A stretch of 64,000 nucleotides of DNA from Gaiellasilicea sp963761905 (GTDB lineage Bacteria > Actinomycetota > Thermoleophilia > Gaiellales > Gaiellaceae). The DNA lies in the NCBI GenBank assembly GCA_963761905.1, contig CAVXIQ010000006.1:558001-622000 (forward strand). Direction: 5' to 3'. Within the stretch, counting starts at the first letter, position 1. Every line of letters begins with the position of its first letter. The translations under genes were made by a program, and so were the position numbers. Below the pieces are notes generated by a model. It did not search any database, was not told the DNA's origin, and saw nothing but the letters and a program-made list of their open reading frames with translations. Of the stretch, positions 1-7,848 are shown in pieces.

Positions 1-1
1 G

Positions 2-349
2 ATCTCGGCCGACGCCGAGCGGGTTCGCCAGGTCCTCGTCAACCTCGTCGAGAACGCGATCAAGTACTCGCCGGACGGCGGACGGGTGTCCGTGGTCCTG
101 GCGACCGCCGGCGAACGCCTGCGGATCTCGGTAGTGGACGAGGGGCTCGGGATCCCGGCGAGCGAGCACGGACGGATCTTCGAGAAGTTCTACCGGGTCG
201 ATCCGAACCTGACCCGGGGCGTCGGCGGCACGGGGCTCGGCCTCTACATCTGTCGGGAGATCGTCCGCCGGATGGACGGTCGGCTGTGGGTCGAGTCCGA
301 TCCGGGTCGCGGCTCCACGTTCGCCTTCGAGCTCCCTCTGGCTCCGTGA
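2..349 (+). CDS. Sensor histidine kinase, C-terminal ATPase part (cut by window start)
   Basis: This is the catalytic HATPase_c end of a two-component sensor kinase; everything upstream of the ATPase domain lies outside the window. The reading frame is open from base 2. It shows the N-box (LVNLVENAIKYSP), the G1 box (DEGLGIP), the F box (FEKFYR) and the G2 box (GGTGLGLYI) in the normal order, and ends a few residues after the last strand as usual for this family. That order and the acidic G1 box are typical of PhoR/VicK-like kinases acting on a DNA-binding response regulator. The input signal cannot be inferred because the sensor part is missing. A strong hairpin follows the stop codon. Confidence 0.93.
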   Translation: MSADAERVRQVLVNLVENAIKYSPDGGRVSVVLATAGERLRISVVDEGLGIPASEHGRIFEKFYRVDPNLTRGVGGTGLGLYICREIVRRMDGRLWVESDPGRGSTFAFELPLAP

Positions 350-375
350 CCGGGGTCCGCAGCCGCCAGAACGAG

Positions 376-401
376 GAGAGGCGGCCCTCGGGCCGCCTCT
401 C
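376..401. terminator. Perfect inverted repeat, probable bidirectional terminator
   Basis: A 12-base arm (GAGAGGCGGCCC, 376-387) is followed after two bases by its exact reverse complement (390-401). It lies between the stop of the sensor kinase on plus and the stop of the DUF6458 gene on minus, the expected place for a shared terminator. There is no T-run after it, which is common in high-GC actinobacteria. Confidence 0.7.
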
Positions 402-425
402 GTCAAGCCGCTGAGCTCCTCTGGC

Positions 426-650
426 TCAGACGGGGCCGTCGTCCACGTAGGTCGTCCGCCGGCGCGTTCCGCCGTTGGCGACGCCACCCCACGAGGACCA
501 GAAGATCAGGGACAGCACGAGCCCGACGATCCCGACGATCAGGAGGATCACGCCGATCGTCTGGATCTCGAGTCCGGAGACCGTGGCGTTCACCGCCCAG
601 GTCAGGATGGCCCCGACTGCAATCAACAGAATGCTCACTCCAACGCCCAC
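426..650 (-). CDS. Small two-helix membrane protein, DUF6458 type
   Basis: A 74-residue protein with two hydrophobic helices, about residues 5-22 and 29-52, and a short polar tail containing RRRTT. Length, helix spacing and the VGVSILLIAVGAIL start match the DUF6458 family of actinobacterial membrane proteins, whose function is unknown. The GTG start at 650 is supported by an AAGGAGGA ribosome-binding site 5-6 bases upstream. It is divergent from the cytochrome oxidase operon, with about 115 bases between the two starts. Confidence 0.75.
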   Translation of the reverse strand: MGVGVSILLIAVGAILTWAVNATVSGLEIQTIGVILLIVGIVGLVLSLIFWSSWGGVANGGTRRRTTYVDDGPV

Positions 651-765
651 GGTCGTCCTCCTTGGTATCTGCGGGGTATGCCCCGGTCAGGTGTGTCGAG
701 ATCAGGGACGTCTATCGAACGGATGACGGGCGGTCGCGGATACGGCGTCGTGTAGGCTCGCCGCG

Positions 766-1755
766 GTGCGCAGGGGCTCGATCGTCCGCATCACGATCTA
801 CGGCGTCATTGCGGGCACGCTGGCGTCTCTCGTCGCCGTTCTCGTTCCGTGGTTGCCCACCTCCGCTTCGGAGGAAATGGACCGGATCGAGTTCACCTTC
901 TGGTTCACGACCGTGATCTGCATCGCGATCTTCGCGATCGTGGCGGCAGCGATCACGTACTCGGTGCTCAAGTTCAGAGCCGCCGACGACGACGAGCGCG
1001 ACGGCCCTCCGATCCACGGCCATACGGGGCTCGAGATCGTCTGGACGGCGATCCCGGCGGTGCTCGTGACCGCGATCTCCGTCGTCAGCGCCGTCGTGCT
1101 CGCGAAGAACGACGACGTCGGCGAGAACCCGCTCCGGATCGCGGTCACCGCGCAGCAGTTCGCCTGGAAGTTCGAGTATCCGGACGAGACGACCTCTGGG
1201 AGGCTCGTGCTTCCGGTCAACCAGGGTGTCAAGCTGACCCTGCGCTCGCTGGACGTGATCCACTCCTTCTGGGTGCCGGAGTTCGGCCAGAAGTCGGATG
1301 CAGTCCCGGGGATCGAGACGACGCTGACGATCACGCCGACGCGGATCGGCAACTACTCGGTCGTCTGCACCGAGCTCTGCGGGCTCGGGCACGCGACGAT
1401 GCGAGCGCGCGTGCAGGTGGTCGACCGGGCGGCGTACGAGGCGTTCCTCGAGAGCGCGGCCGCCGGCGGCGGGAGCGCGCCCGGCGGAGCCGACGACGGC
1501 GCGGCGGTGTTCGCCTCGGCAGGTTGTGGCGGCTGTCACGCCTTCGAGCCCGCCGGCACGGACGCAGCGGTCGGGCCTTCTCTGGACGAGCTCGAGCAAG
1601 ACCCGGCATCGATCCGCGCCGCGATCGTCGATCCCAGCGCGACTCTCGCGCCGGGCTACCAGGACGGCGTGATGCCGACGACCTATGGCTCGTCCCTGTC
1701 CGACGAGCAACTCGACGCGCTCGTGCAGTATCTCGCCGAGGGCAAGGCCGAATAG
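766..1755 (+). CDS. ctaC: Cytochrome c oxidase subunit II with fused cytochrome c domain (caa3 type)
   Basis: This subunit accepts electrons from cytochrome c and passes them through the CuA centre to subunit I. The 329-residue protein starts at GTG 766 with a hydrophobic segment (about residues 6-25) and a second one (about 45-68), giving the usual hairpin. The cupredoxin domain has the CuA ligands: His in VIHSFW, then CTELCGLGH and the following ATM. A separate C-terminal domain carries the heme c motif CGGCH with a downstream Met (GVMPTT), so electrons can enter through a fused cytochrome c as in caa3 oxidases. It is first in the oxidase operon; subunit I begins 20 bases after its stop. 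Confidence 0.95.
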   Translation: MRRGSIVRITIYGVIAGTLASLVAVLVPWLPTSASEEMDRIEFTFWFTTVICIAIFAIVAAAITYSVLKFRAADDDERDGPPIHGHTGLEIVWTAIPAVLVTAISVVSAVVLAKNDDVGENPLRIAVTAQQFAWKFEYPDETTSGRLVLPVNQGVKLTLRSLDVIHSFWVPEFGQKSDAVPGIETTLTITPTRIGNYSVVCTELCGLGHATMRARVQVVDRAAYEAFLESAAAGGGSAPGGADDGAAVFASAGCGGCHAFEPAGTDAAVGPSLDELEQDPASIRAAIVDPSATLAPGYQDGVMPTTYGSSLSDEQLDALVQYLAEGKAE

Positions 1756-1774
1756 AGATGGAGACGCAACCAGC

Positions 1775-3718
1775 GTGACCGAGATCGTCCACAGCCCGCC
1801 GGAGCACCACGCGCCAGAGCACCGCGCGCCGCCGCAGGGGCTCGCCCGCCTGCGCGCGCCGGGCTATCTGCGTGCCGCGTGGACGACCCCCCTCTTCTGG
1901 GCGTTCGGGTTCGGGCTCGTCGTCTTCTTCCGCTGGCTCGCCCACTACGAGCCGATCGTCGACTGGACGATCATCACGGTCGTCGCCTCCCTGACGCTGG
2001 CTCCTCTCGGCTTCCTCACCGGGATCGGCGCCTTCGACTACTGGGCCTACTACGTCTCGGGCCGCCCGACCCGGCCCGAGGATCACTCGAGCCACGGCGC
2101 GACGAGCTGGAAGGACTACTTCCGCGTCAACACGGACCACAAGGTGATCGGCGTCCAGTACCTCGTGACGACGTTCTTCTTCTTCGTGATCGGCGGGTTG
2201 ATGGCGATGATCTTCCGCGCCGAGCTGGCGAAGCCGGACCTGCAGTTCGTCGACACCCAGACCTTCAACGGGCTGATCTCCGAGCACGCGGCGCTGATGA
2301 TCTTCCTCTTCATCATCCCCGCCTTCGCCGGGCTCGCGAACTTCGCCGTGCCGCTCATGCTCGGGGCGCCGGACATGGCGTTCCCGCGCCTGAACGCGCT
2401 CTCGTTCTGGCTCCTGCCGATCGCAGGGCTGATGTTCCTCGCCGCGTTCCTCGTTCCCGGAGGCGCCTTCGCGACGGGGTGGACGAGCTACGCGCCGCTG
2501 GCGTCCGACCAGCCGCTCGGCCAGGTCTTCTTCAACATGGGCGTCCAGTGGGCCGGCGCGAGCTCGATCATGACCGCGCTCAACTTCCTGGTCACGATCA
2601 TCACGATGCGGGCGCCGGGGATGACGTTCTGGCGGATGCCGCTCCTCGTCTGGGCGAACTTCACGACGTCACTGCTGGTCGTGATCGCGACGCCGTTCAT
2701 CGCCGGCTCGCAGTTCTTCGTGATGTTCGACCGGATCATGCACACGAACTTCTTCCGGGTCGACGAGGGCGGCTACACGCTCGGCTACCAGCACATCTTC
2801 TGGTTCTACTCGCACCCGGCCGTCTACATCATGATGCTGCCCGGCTTCGGGATCATCTCCGAGGTGATCGCGGTCTTCTCGCGGAAGCCGATCTTCGGCT
2901 ACCGGCTGATGGCGCTCTCGCTGATGGGGATCCTCGTGCTCGGCTTCTCCGTGTGGGCCCACCACATGTTCGTGGCCGGCCTGGCGCCGTGGCTGCGCGT
3001 GCCGATGATGGTCACCTCGATGATCATCGCCGTCCCGACCGGGATCAAGATCTTCTCCTGGCTCGCGACCATGTGGGAGGGCAGGATCCACCTGCGCACG
3101 CCGATGCTCTTCGCGCTCGGGTTCCTCTCGATGTTCGTGCTCGGCGGCCTCTCCGGGATCTTCCTCGCGTCGGTGCCGATCGACATCGCCGCCTCGGACA
3201 CCTACTTCATCGTCGCCCACATCCACTACGTGCTCTTCGGCGGCTCGGTCTTCACGATCTTCGCGGGCGTCTACTACTGGTTCCCCAAGATGACCGGCCG
3301 GATGTACGACGAGCGGCTCGGCAAGCTCCACTTCTGGCTCACCTTCATCGGCTTCAACGGCACCTTCTTCCCGATGCACTGGGTGGGGCTGCAGGGGATG
3401 CCGCGGCGCGTCTCGGACTACGCGGAGCAGTTCGGGAACTGGAACATGGTCATCTCCCTGTTCTCGTTCCTGCTCGGCGCCTCGACGATCATCTTCTTCT
3501 ACAACATGATCCAGAGCTGGCATCGCGGCCCGATCGCGCCCGGCAACCCGTGGCGGGCGATGACGCTCGAGTGGCAGGTCAGCTCGCCGCCGCCGGTCTT
3601 CAACTTCGACGAGATCCCGCAGGTCGTCGCCGGGCCGTACGAGTACGGCGTTCCGGGCGCGCGGCACGCCGTGCTGGGCGGAGGGCACGCCGAGGTGCAC
3701 GAGGAGGTCAGACGGTGA
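1775..3718 (+). CDS. ctaD: Cytochrome c oxidase subunit I (heme-copper oxidase, A2-like motif)
   Basis: This is the proton-pumping catalytic subunit, binding heme a, heme a3 and CuB. The start is taken at GTG 1775, 19 bases after the ctaC stop; it gives 647 residues. The first about 100 residues form an extra region with two membrane helices before the conserved TDHKVIG start. Heme and CuB ligands are visible: His in SEHAALMIF, His in YSHPAVY, the pair in WAHHMF, and the pair in AHIHYVLFGG. The helix VI motif is YSHPAVY rather than GHPEVY, so the D-channel glutamate is absent; this matches the A2 subgroup of heme-copper oxidases, in which the Tyr-Ser pair substitutes. The stop overlaps the next start (GTGA). 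Confidence 0.95.
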   Translation: MTEIVHSPPEHHAPEHRAPPQGLARLRAPGYLRAAWTTPLFWAFGFGLVVFFRWLAHYEPIVDWTIITVVASLTLAPLGFLTGIGAFDYWAYYVSGRPTRPEDHSSHGATSWKDYFRVNTDHKVIGVQYLVTTFFFFVIGGLMAMIFRAELAKPDLQFVDTQTFNGLISEHAALMIFLFIIPAFAGLANFAVPLMLGAPDMAFPRLNALSFWLLPIAGLMFLAAFLVPGGAFATGWTSYAPLASDQPLGQVFFNMGVQWAGASSIMTALNFLVTIITMRAPGMTFWRMPLLVWANFTTSLLVVIATPFIAGSQFFVMFDRIMHTNFFRVDEGGYTLGYQHIFWFYSHPAVYIMMLPGFGIISEVIAVFSRKPIFGYRLMALSLMGILVLGFSVWAHHMFVAGLAPWLRVPMMVTSMIIAVPTGIKIFSWLATMWEGRIHLRTPMLFALGFLSMFVLGGLSGIFLASVPIDIAASDTYFIVAHIHYVLFGGSVFTIFAGVYYWFPKMTGRMYDERLGKLHFWLTFIGFNGTFFPMHWVGLQGMPRRVSDYAEQFGNWNMVISLFSFLLGASTIIFFYNMIQSWHRGPIAPGNPWRAMTLEWQVSSPPPVFNFDEIPQVVAGPYEYGVPGARHAVLGGGHAEVHEEVRR

Positions 3719-4572
3719 GCGTCGAGCCGGTGGGTGCTCGGCCGCGCAAGCTCCTCGTCGTCGCGAACGAGACGCTGACCGGCGACGAGCTGATCGACGC
3801 GATCCGGGCTCGAGCCGGCGACTCGGACGTGCTCGTCAGCGTGATCGCGCCGGTGAGCGCGCCGAGCGAGGGGTACGTGGTCTATCAGGACACCAGGCGC
3901 GCGGCCGCCGGGCGGCGGCTCGACCGGACGCTTGCGAAGCTTCGCGAGGCGGGGATCCCGGCGCTCGGGAACGTCGTCGACAACGATCCGCTCACGGCGG
4001 TGCGCGACGCGATCGCGCTCGAGGATCCCGACGAGCTGATCGTCTCGACCCACCCCGAGGCGAAGTCCGGCTGGCGGCGTCGTAACCTGCTCGAGGAGAT
4101 CTCCAAGGTCGCGGGCGACCGCCCGGTCGAGCACGTGACCTCGGACGTCGCGGCGCGCACCGGTGCCGAGAACGTGCTCGTCGTCGCGAACGAGACCGTC
4201 GTCGGCGAGCCGCTGCTCCAGAGGATCCGAGAGAAGGCAAAGGAGAGTGAGCAGCCGAGCTTCCTGATCATCTGTCCGCAGAGCGATCCCGAGCAGGCCG
4301 AGCATCCCGAGGCCGAGCGCCGGCTCCGGCAGGTGCTCGCGCGTCTCCGGGCCGAAGGGATCGACGCGCACGGGCAGGTCGCCCATCCGGATCCGTTCAC
4401 GGCGGCGATGCACGCGGTGCGCGACGAGCGCGTCGACTCGATCCTCGTCTCGACCTTCCCCGAGCAGCGCGGCTCCTCGTGGCTGCGGCGCGACCTCGTC
4501 TCGCGGCTGCAGAGCGAGGCGAACGTGCCCGTCGAGCACATCGTCGTGCAGCCCGAGGAGGTCGAGGCGTGA
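3715..4572 (+). CDS. Tandem Usp-like (GABA-permease C-terminal-like) two-domain protein
   Basis: A soluble 285-residue protein inside the oxidase operon, overlapping ctaD by GTGA and the subunit III gene by GTGA. It consists of two copies of one domain of about 140 residues. Each opens with a beta-strand and loop, KLLVVANETLTG then NVLVVANETVVG, and later has an IVSTHPE or LVSTFPE strand followed by a WLRR-type basic patch. The pattern resembles universal-stress-protein-like domains and the C-terminal domain attached to some actinobacterial amino-acid permeases. No catalytic residues are apparent. Its strict coupling to oxidase subunits suggests a role in oxidase assembly or sensing; this is inference. 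Confidence 0.75.
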   Translation: MSVEPVGARPRKLLVVANETLTGDELIDAIRARAGDSDVLVSVIAPVSAPSEGYVVYQDTRRAAAGRRLDRTLAKLREAGIPALGNVVDNDPLTAVRDAIALEDPDELIVSTHPEAKSGWRRRNLLEEISKVAGDRPVEHVTSDVAARTGAENVLVVANETVVGEPLLQRIREKAKESEQPSFLIICPQSDPEQAEHPEAERRLRQVLARLRAEGIDAHGQVAHPDPFTAAMHAVRDERVDSILVSTFPEQRGSSWLRRDLVSRLQSEANVPVEHIVVQPEEVEA

Positions 4573-5181
4573 GCGCGCATGCCGGCAGTGTCGACTCCCA
4601 TGGGCACGGCCCGCCGATCGCCAACCAGAGCTCGCGCGTCAGCGCCAGCGTGCTCGGGATGTTCCTCTTCATCGCGTCGGAGGCGATGCTGTTCGGCGCC
4701 TTCTTCACCGCCTACTTCTTCGTCCGCGTCGTCAACCCCGAGGCGCAGCCGTGGCCGCTCGAGCCGTTCCACCTGCCGGTCTTCGTCGCCGGGGTCAACA
4801 CGGCGATCCTCGTGACGTCGAGCTTCACGATGCACTGGGCGCTCACAGTCCGTGAAGCGCGGGAACCGCGCCGGGCTGAAGGCGGGTCTCGTCCTGACCC
4901 TGCTGATGGGGCTCGCGTTCCTGATCACGCAGATGCTCGAGTACGCCCGGATCGGGTTCAACCCGTCCGACGGGGCGTTCGGGACGATCTTCTTCGGGCT
5001 GACCGGGCTGCACGGGGCGCACGTCTTCGTCGGCCTGACCCTGCTCGCGGTGGCGACGGTGCGGGCGTTCAGGGGCCACTACACGCCGGAGCACCACCAC
5101 GGCGTCGAGATTCCGGGAATCTACTGGCACTTCGTCGACGTAATGTGGATCGTGGTGTACGCGACGATCTACCTGATCTAG
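4569..5181 (+). CDS. ctaE: Cytochrome c oxidase subunit III (frame break near 4846)
   Basis: This non-redox subunit stabilises the catalytic core. The GTG start at 4569 overlaps the previous stop. The first part (VSASVLGMFLFIASEAM, then FFTAYFFVR) and the second part (LITQMLEY, GLHGAHVFVGL, YWHFVDVMWIVVY) are both highly typical of subunit III, including the conserved Glu and the HxxHV and WHFVD motifs, but lie in different frames. Removing one base around 4844-4848 joins them into a 203-residue protein with normal spacing (ALT-SVKRG). A sequencing insertion is the simplest reading. Five predicted helices are present, as in other caa3 subunits III. Confidence 0.88.
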
Positions 5182-5191
5182 AGGCGGTTTG

Positions 5192-5827
5192 GTGGCCAGG
5201 AATCCTCTCCGCAGCGAGGCAGAGGCGTTCCGGTTCGTCCTGCTCACGGTCGGCTACTTCGCGCTGATCGTCGCCGCCGCGGCGATCGACCGCTGGGTCG
5301 GGCTCGCCGCATTCCTCCTTCTGACGGGTCTGGCTCTGTGGCGCTGGACGCGCTCGGGAGCAGCGGAGCCGCCCGAGCGGACGAGCGTTCCGCACCGCGG
5401 CGGCGAGAACGAGCGGCGGATCCTCGTCGTCGCGAACGAGACCGTCGGTGGGAGCGAGCTGCTCGACGTGCTCCGCACGAAGGCCGAGGGCGTGCGGGAG
5501 CAGGTGCTCGTCGTCACGCCGGCGCTCAACTCGCCGCTCCGCCACTGGGCCTCCGACGAGGACGGCGCCCGCGCGGCCGCGCAGCACAGGCTCGACGACA
5601 GCCTCGCTCAGCTTGCCCGCGAGGGGATCGACGCGCGAGGCGAAGTCGGCGACGGCGACCCGCTGCAGGCGATGGAGGACGCGCTTCGCACCTTCGGCGC
5701 CGACGAGATCGTGATCTCGACCCATCCCGAGGGTCGTTCCCACTGGCTCGAGCGCAGCGTCGTCAGTCAGGCGAGGGAGCGGTTCGACGTCCCGATCACC
5801 CACGTGATCGTCGACCTCGAACGCTAG
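5192..5827 (+). CDS. Two-helix membrane protein fused to a Usp-like domain (oxidase operon)
   Basis: The last gene of the oxidase operon, starting 10 bases after ctaE (GTG 5192; TTG 5189 is possible). About 211 residues. Residues about 13-55 contain two hydrophobic helices with a short loop, similar in layout to small subunit IV proteins of actinobacterial oxidases. From about residue 70 it carries a third copy of the Usp-like domain found twice in the 3715-4572 gene: RRILVVANETVGG, then VISTHPEGRSHW and a terminal HVIVDL strand. A membrane-tethered version next to a soluble tandem version suggests the domains act together at the oxidase; the function is unknown. Confidence 0.75.
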   Translation: MARNPLRSEAEAFRFVLLTVGYFALIVAAAAIDRWVGLAAFLLLTGLALWRWTRSGAAEPPERTSVPHRGGENERRILVVANETVGGSELLDVLRTKAEGVREQVLVVTPALNSPLRHWASDEDGARAAAQHRLDDSLAQLAREGIDARGEVGDGDPLQAMEDALRTFGADEIVISTHPEGRSHWLERSVVSQARERFDVPITHVIVDLER

Positions 5828-5831
5828 CCCT

Positions 5832-6551
5832 CTATCCGCCTGTCGAGACGACGACGTAGTCGGCGACGGCCGCGATCTCGTCGGGGCTGTACGTGTCGGC
5901 AAACGACGGCATCGCGCCCTTGCCGTTCGTGACTCGGTCGATCACGAGCTCCTTGGGCGGCTTTGCGTCGTCCAGGTTCGGACCGACGTTCCCGGTCGAC
6001 CCTGCTGCTTCCAGCGCATGGCAGCCGCCGCAACCTGCGGCGGCGAAGACGGCTTCGCCGTCAGGTCCGCCGCCGCCTCCGCCCACCTTGGGCGCGGCTG
6101 CGCTCGCGGCCGTCCGCAGGCCCGCGACGGAAGCGACGTAGGCGGCGATGTCCTCCGCCGCCTCGTTCTGGTCGACCACGCAGCCCTTGGGCTCGTCCGT
6201 TCGTCCCTCCTCGCACTCCGGGAGCAGGGTGTCCGGGCCGGGCATGCCGGGAGCTCCCGTGGACGGATTCTCCACGGGGTACTCGATCTGACCGCGGACG
6301 ACGGACTGGATCGTCGACTCCCCGAGCCCGTCCGCCCGTGACTGGAGGAATGCGTCGTCGAGGTTCGGCCCGATCTGGCCCTTCGTGCCTGCGTCGGCGA
6401 GCGTGTGACACGAGCCGCATTTCTGGACGAACAACTCCTTGCCGCTCGTCGCGTTCCCCTCGCCCGCTTCCGAGAGCCCGACGGTGCCACAGCCGCTCGC
6501 AGCGAGAACCGCGACCAGGATCGCGCAGCCGCCGGCGAGCGCGCGTACCAA
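5832..6551 (-). CDS. Diheme cytochrome c lipoprotein
   Basis: An exported electron carrier of 239 residues. The N-terminus is a lipoprotein signal ending in LAASGC, so the mature protein is predicted to be membrane-anchored through Cys20. Two cytochrome c domains follow, each with a heme-binding site: CGSCH at about residue 45 and CGGCH at about 176, with downstream methionines (MPGP and GAMPSF) as likely axial ligands. A Gly-rich linker separates them. It is convergent with the oxidase operon, with four bases between the stops, and could feed electrons to the caa3 oxidase. The start is TTG at 6551, one base after the stop of the STAS gene, which implies co-transcription. Confidence 0.85.
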   Translation of the reverse strand: MVRALAGGCAILVAVLAASGCGTVGLSEAGEGNATSGKELFVQKCGSCHTLADAGTKGQIGPNLDDAFLQSRADGLGESTIQSVVRGQIEYPVENPSTGAPGMPGPDTLLPECEEGRTDEPKGCVVDQNEAAEDIAAYVASVAGLRTAASAAAPKVGGGGGGPDGEAVFAAAGCGGCHALEAAGSTGNVGPNLDDAKPPKELVIDRVTNGKGAMPSFADTYSPDEIAAVADYVVVSTGG

Positions 6552-6552
6552 G

Positions 6553-6912
6553 CTAGGCGGTCGAGCCCGAGCCGAGCGAGGCCACGGCCGCGTCCCGGGT
6601 CTCGTGGATCGTGAAGACGCGATCGAGGCCGGTGATCTCGAAGATCTTCGTGATGTTCCGGTCGCTGCAGACGAGCGAGAGCTGGCCCTCGTTCGTGCGC
6701 AGGCGCTTGACGCCGCCGACGAGAACCCCGAGCGTCGTCGAGTCGATGAACGTCGTGTCGCTCAGGTCGACGATCACGTCGCGTCCGCCCTGGTCGATCA
6801 CCTCGAGCAACTGCTGCTTGAACTCGGGCGCCGTATAGAGATCGACCTCGCCGGCGAGCGAGATTACGTACTGCTCCTCGCTCAGCTTCTCCGTCTTGAC
6901 ATCGAAATTCAT
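6553..6912 (-). CDS. STAS-domain anti-sigma factor antagonist
   Basis: A 119-residue single-domain protein of the SpoIIAA/RsbV type. In that family the unphosphorylated protein binds an anti-sigma kinase and frees the sigma factor. The signature loop FIDSTTLGVL holds the serine (DST) normally phosphorylated by the partner kinase, preceded by the VIVDLSDTT strand; the N-terminal strand-turn GEVDLYTAPEF is also typical. No partner kinase or sigma factor gene is next to it. It starts at ATG 6912 and is followed one base after its stop by the cytochrome lipoprotein gene. Confidence 0.9.
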   Translation of the reverse strand: MNFDVKTEKLSEEQYVISLAGEVDLYTAPEFKQQLLEVIDQGGRDVIVDLSDTTFIDSTTLGVLVGGVKRLRTNEGQLSLVCSDRNITKIFEITGLDRVFTIHETRDAAVASLGSGSTA

Positions 6913-6966
6913 GCGAGCCCCCGTCTGGCCGTCAGTTGTGAACGAAGTTGTCGGACGCGGGTGAGT

Positions 6967-7848
6967 CTAGCCTGACGGCGACGGTTGCAGAGCCGCCTGG
7001 AGCTGCTTGATCTGAGCCCTGACGATCTCCGCGCTCGAGTCGTCGGGAGCAAGCTTCAGGAACTGCTGATAGGCGGCGATCGCCTTCGGATAGTCCCGTG
7101 CGGCCTCGGCCGTCTGGGCGAGCTCGAGCTGCACGTTCGGATCCCTCGGCACGACCTTGACGAGCTGCTCGTAGGTCTGAACCGCGTCGGTGTAGGACGT
7201 CTGCGCGCTCTCGAGCGCCGCGTTGATCGCCTCGTTCGCCTCCGTCGTGATCGCCGTGGTGATCGGATCCTCGCCGAGCGTGGCGCCGTCATTGCCGAGC
7301 TTCAGCGGCTCGACAAAGGTCGAGCCTGCGCTCAGATAGGCCGCTCGGATCTGCGCGTTCTCGGCCTCCTGCTGGCGGAGGTTCGCGTCGGTCAGATGGA
7401 GGCCGGCGAGCTCGCGCAGCGCATCCTGATCCTTCGGGCGGAGCACGATGTAGGCGTCGAGCGCCGCGATCGCCTCCGAGTTTCGGCCATCCGCCTGGTA
7501 CGCGGTCGCGAGATCGCGTCGCGCGTCCGCATCCTTGGGGTTCTCCTCGATCCGATCGAGCGCGTCGGAGATCGAGGGAACGCCGTCGGAGCCGCTGCCC
7601 GAGAGGATGTCGCCGATGCCCGTGCCGGCGTTGTTCGCGCCGACACCGAACACGACGAACGTCACGGCAAAGGTGAGCGCGAGGAAGACGAAGACCCACT
7701 TGGCGTGACGGCGGATCCGGACGAAGAACATCGTGTCCTCGATGCTCTGCTGCTTCGCGCTCTGCGATTGATTCACGTTGCGGGCGTGGGCTCGCGGCCC
7801 AGCAGCCGACTTCGCGCGCGCGCTGCGGCGTCGATCAGCTCGTGCCAT
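6967..7848 (-). CDS. Membrane-anchored tetratricopeptide-repeat protein
   Basis: About 293 residues: a basic N-terminus, one membrane helix (WVFVFLALTFAVTFVVFGVG), then an extracytoplasmic region with TPR-like helices (DARRDLATAYQADG; NVQLELAQTAEAARDYPKAI; LKLAPDD), consistent with a protein-interaction scaffold. The start at ATG 7848 has an excellent ribosome-binding site (AAAGGAGG, six bases upstream) but overlaps the end of the amidohydrolase gene by 76 bases. An alternative ATG at 7734 begins directly before MFFVRIRRHAKW and avoids the overlap. I prefer 7848 because the segment between the two (SIEDT) looks conserved-like, but the start is unsettled. Confidence 0.75.
   Translation of the reverse strand: MARADRRRSARAKSAAGPRAHARNVNQSQSAKQQSIEDTMFFVRIRRHAKWVFVFLALTFAVTFVVFGVGANNAGTGIGDILSGSGSDGVPSISDALDRIEENPKDADARRDLATAYQADGRNSEAIAALDAYIVLRPKDQDALRELAGLHLTDANLRQQEAENAQIRAAYLSAGSTFVEPLKLGNDGATLGEDPITTAITTEANEAINAALESAQTSYTDAVQTYEQLVKVVPRDPNVQLELAQTAEAARDYPKAIAAYQQFLKLAPDDSSAEIVRAQIKQLQAALQPSPSG

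Noticed and set aside
712..1710. Long minus-strand open frame over ctaC
   Set aside because: It covers a conserved oxidase subunit on plus and shows Arg/Asp-rich, unfolded-like sequence; a shadow frame.
7734..7848. Starting the TPR protein at ATG 7734 to avoid overlap
   Set aside because: The upstream ATG 7848 has a better ribosome site, and the extra segment looks conserved-like; kept only as an alternative.
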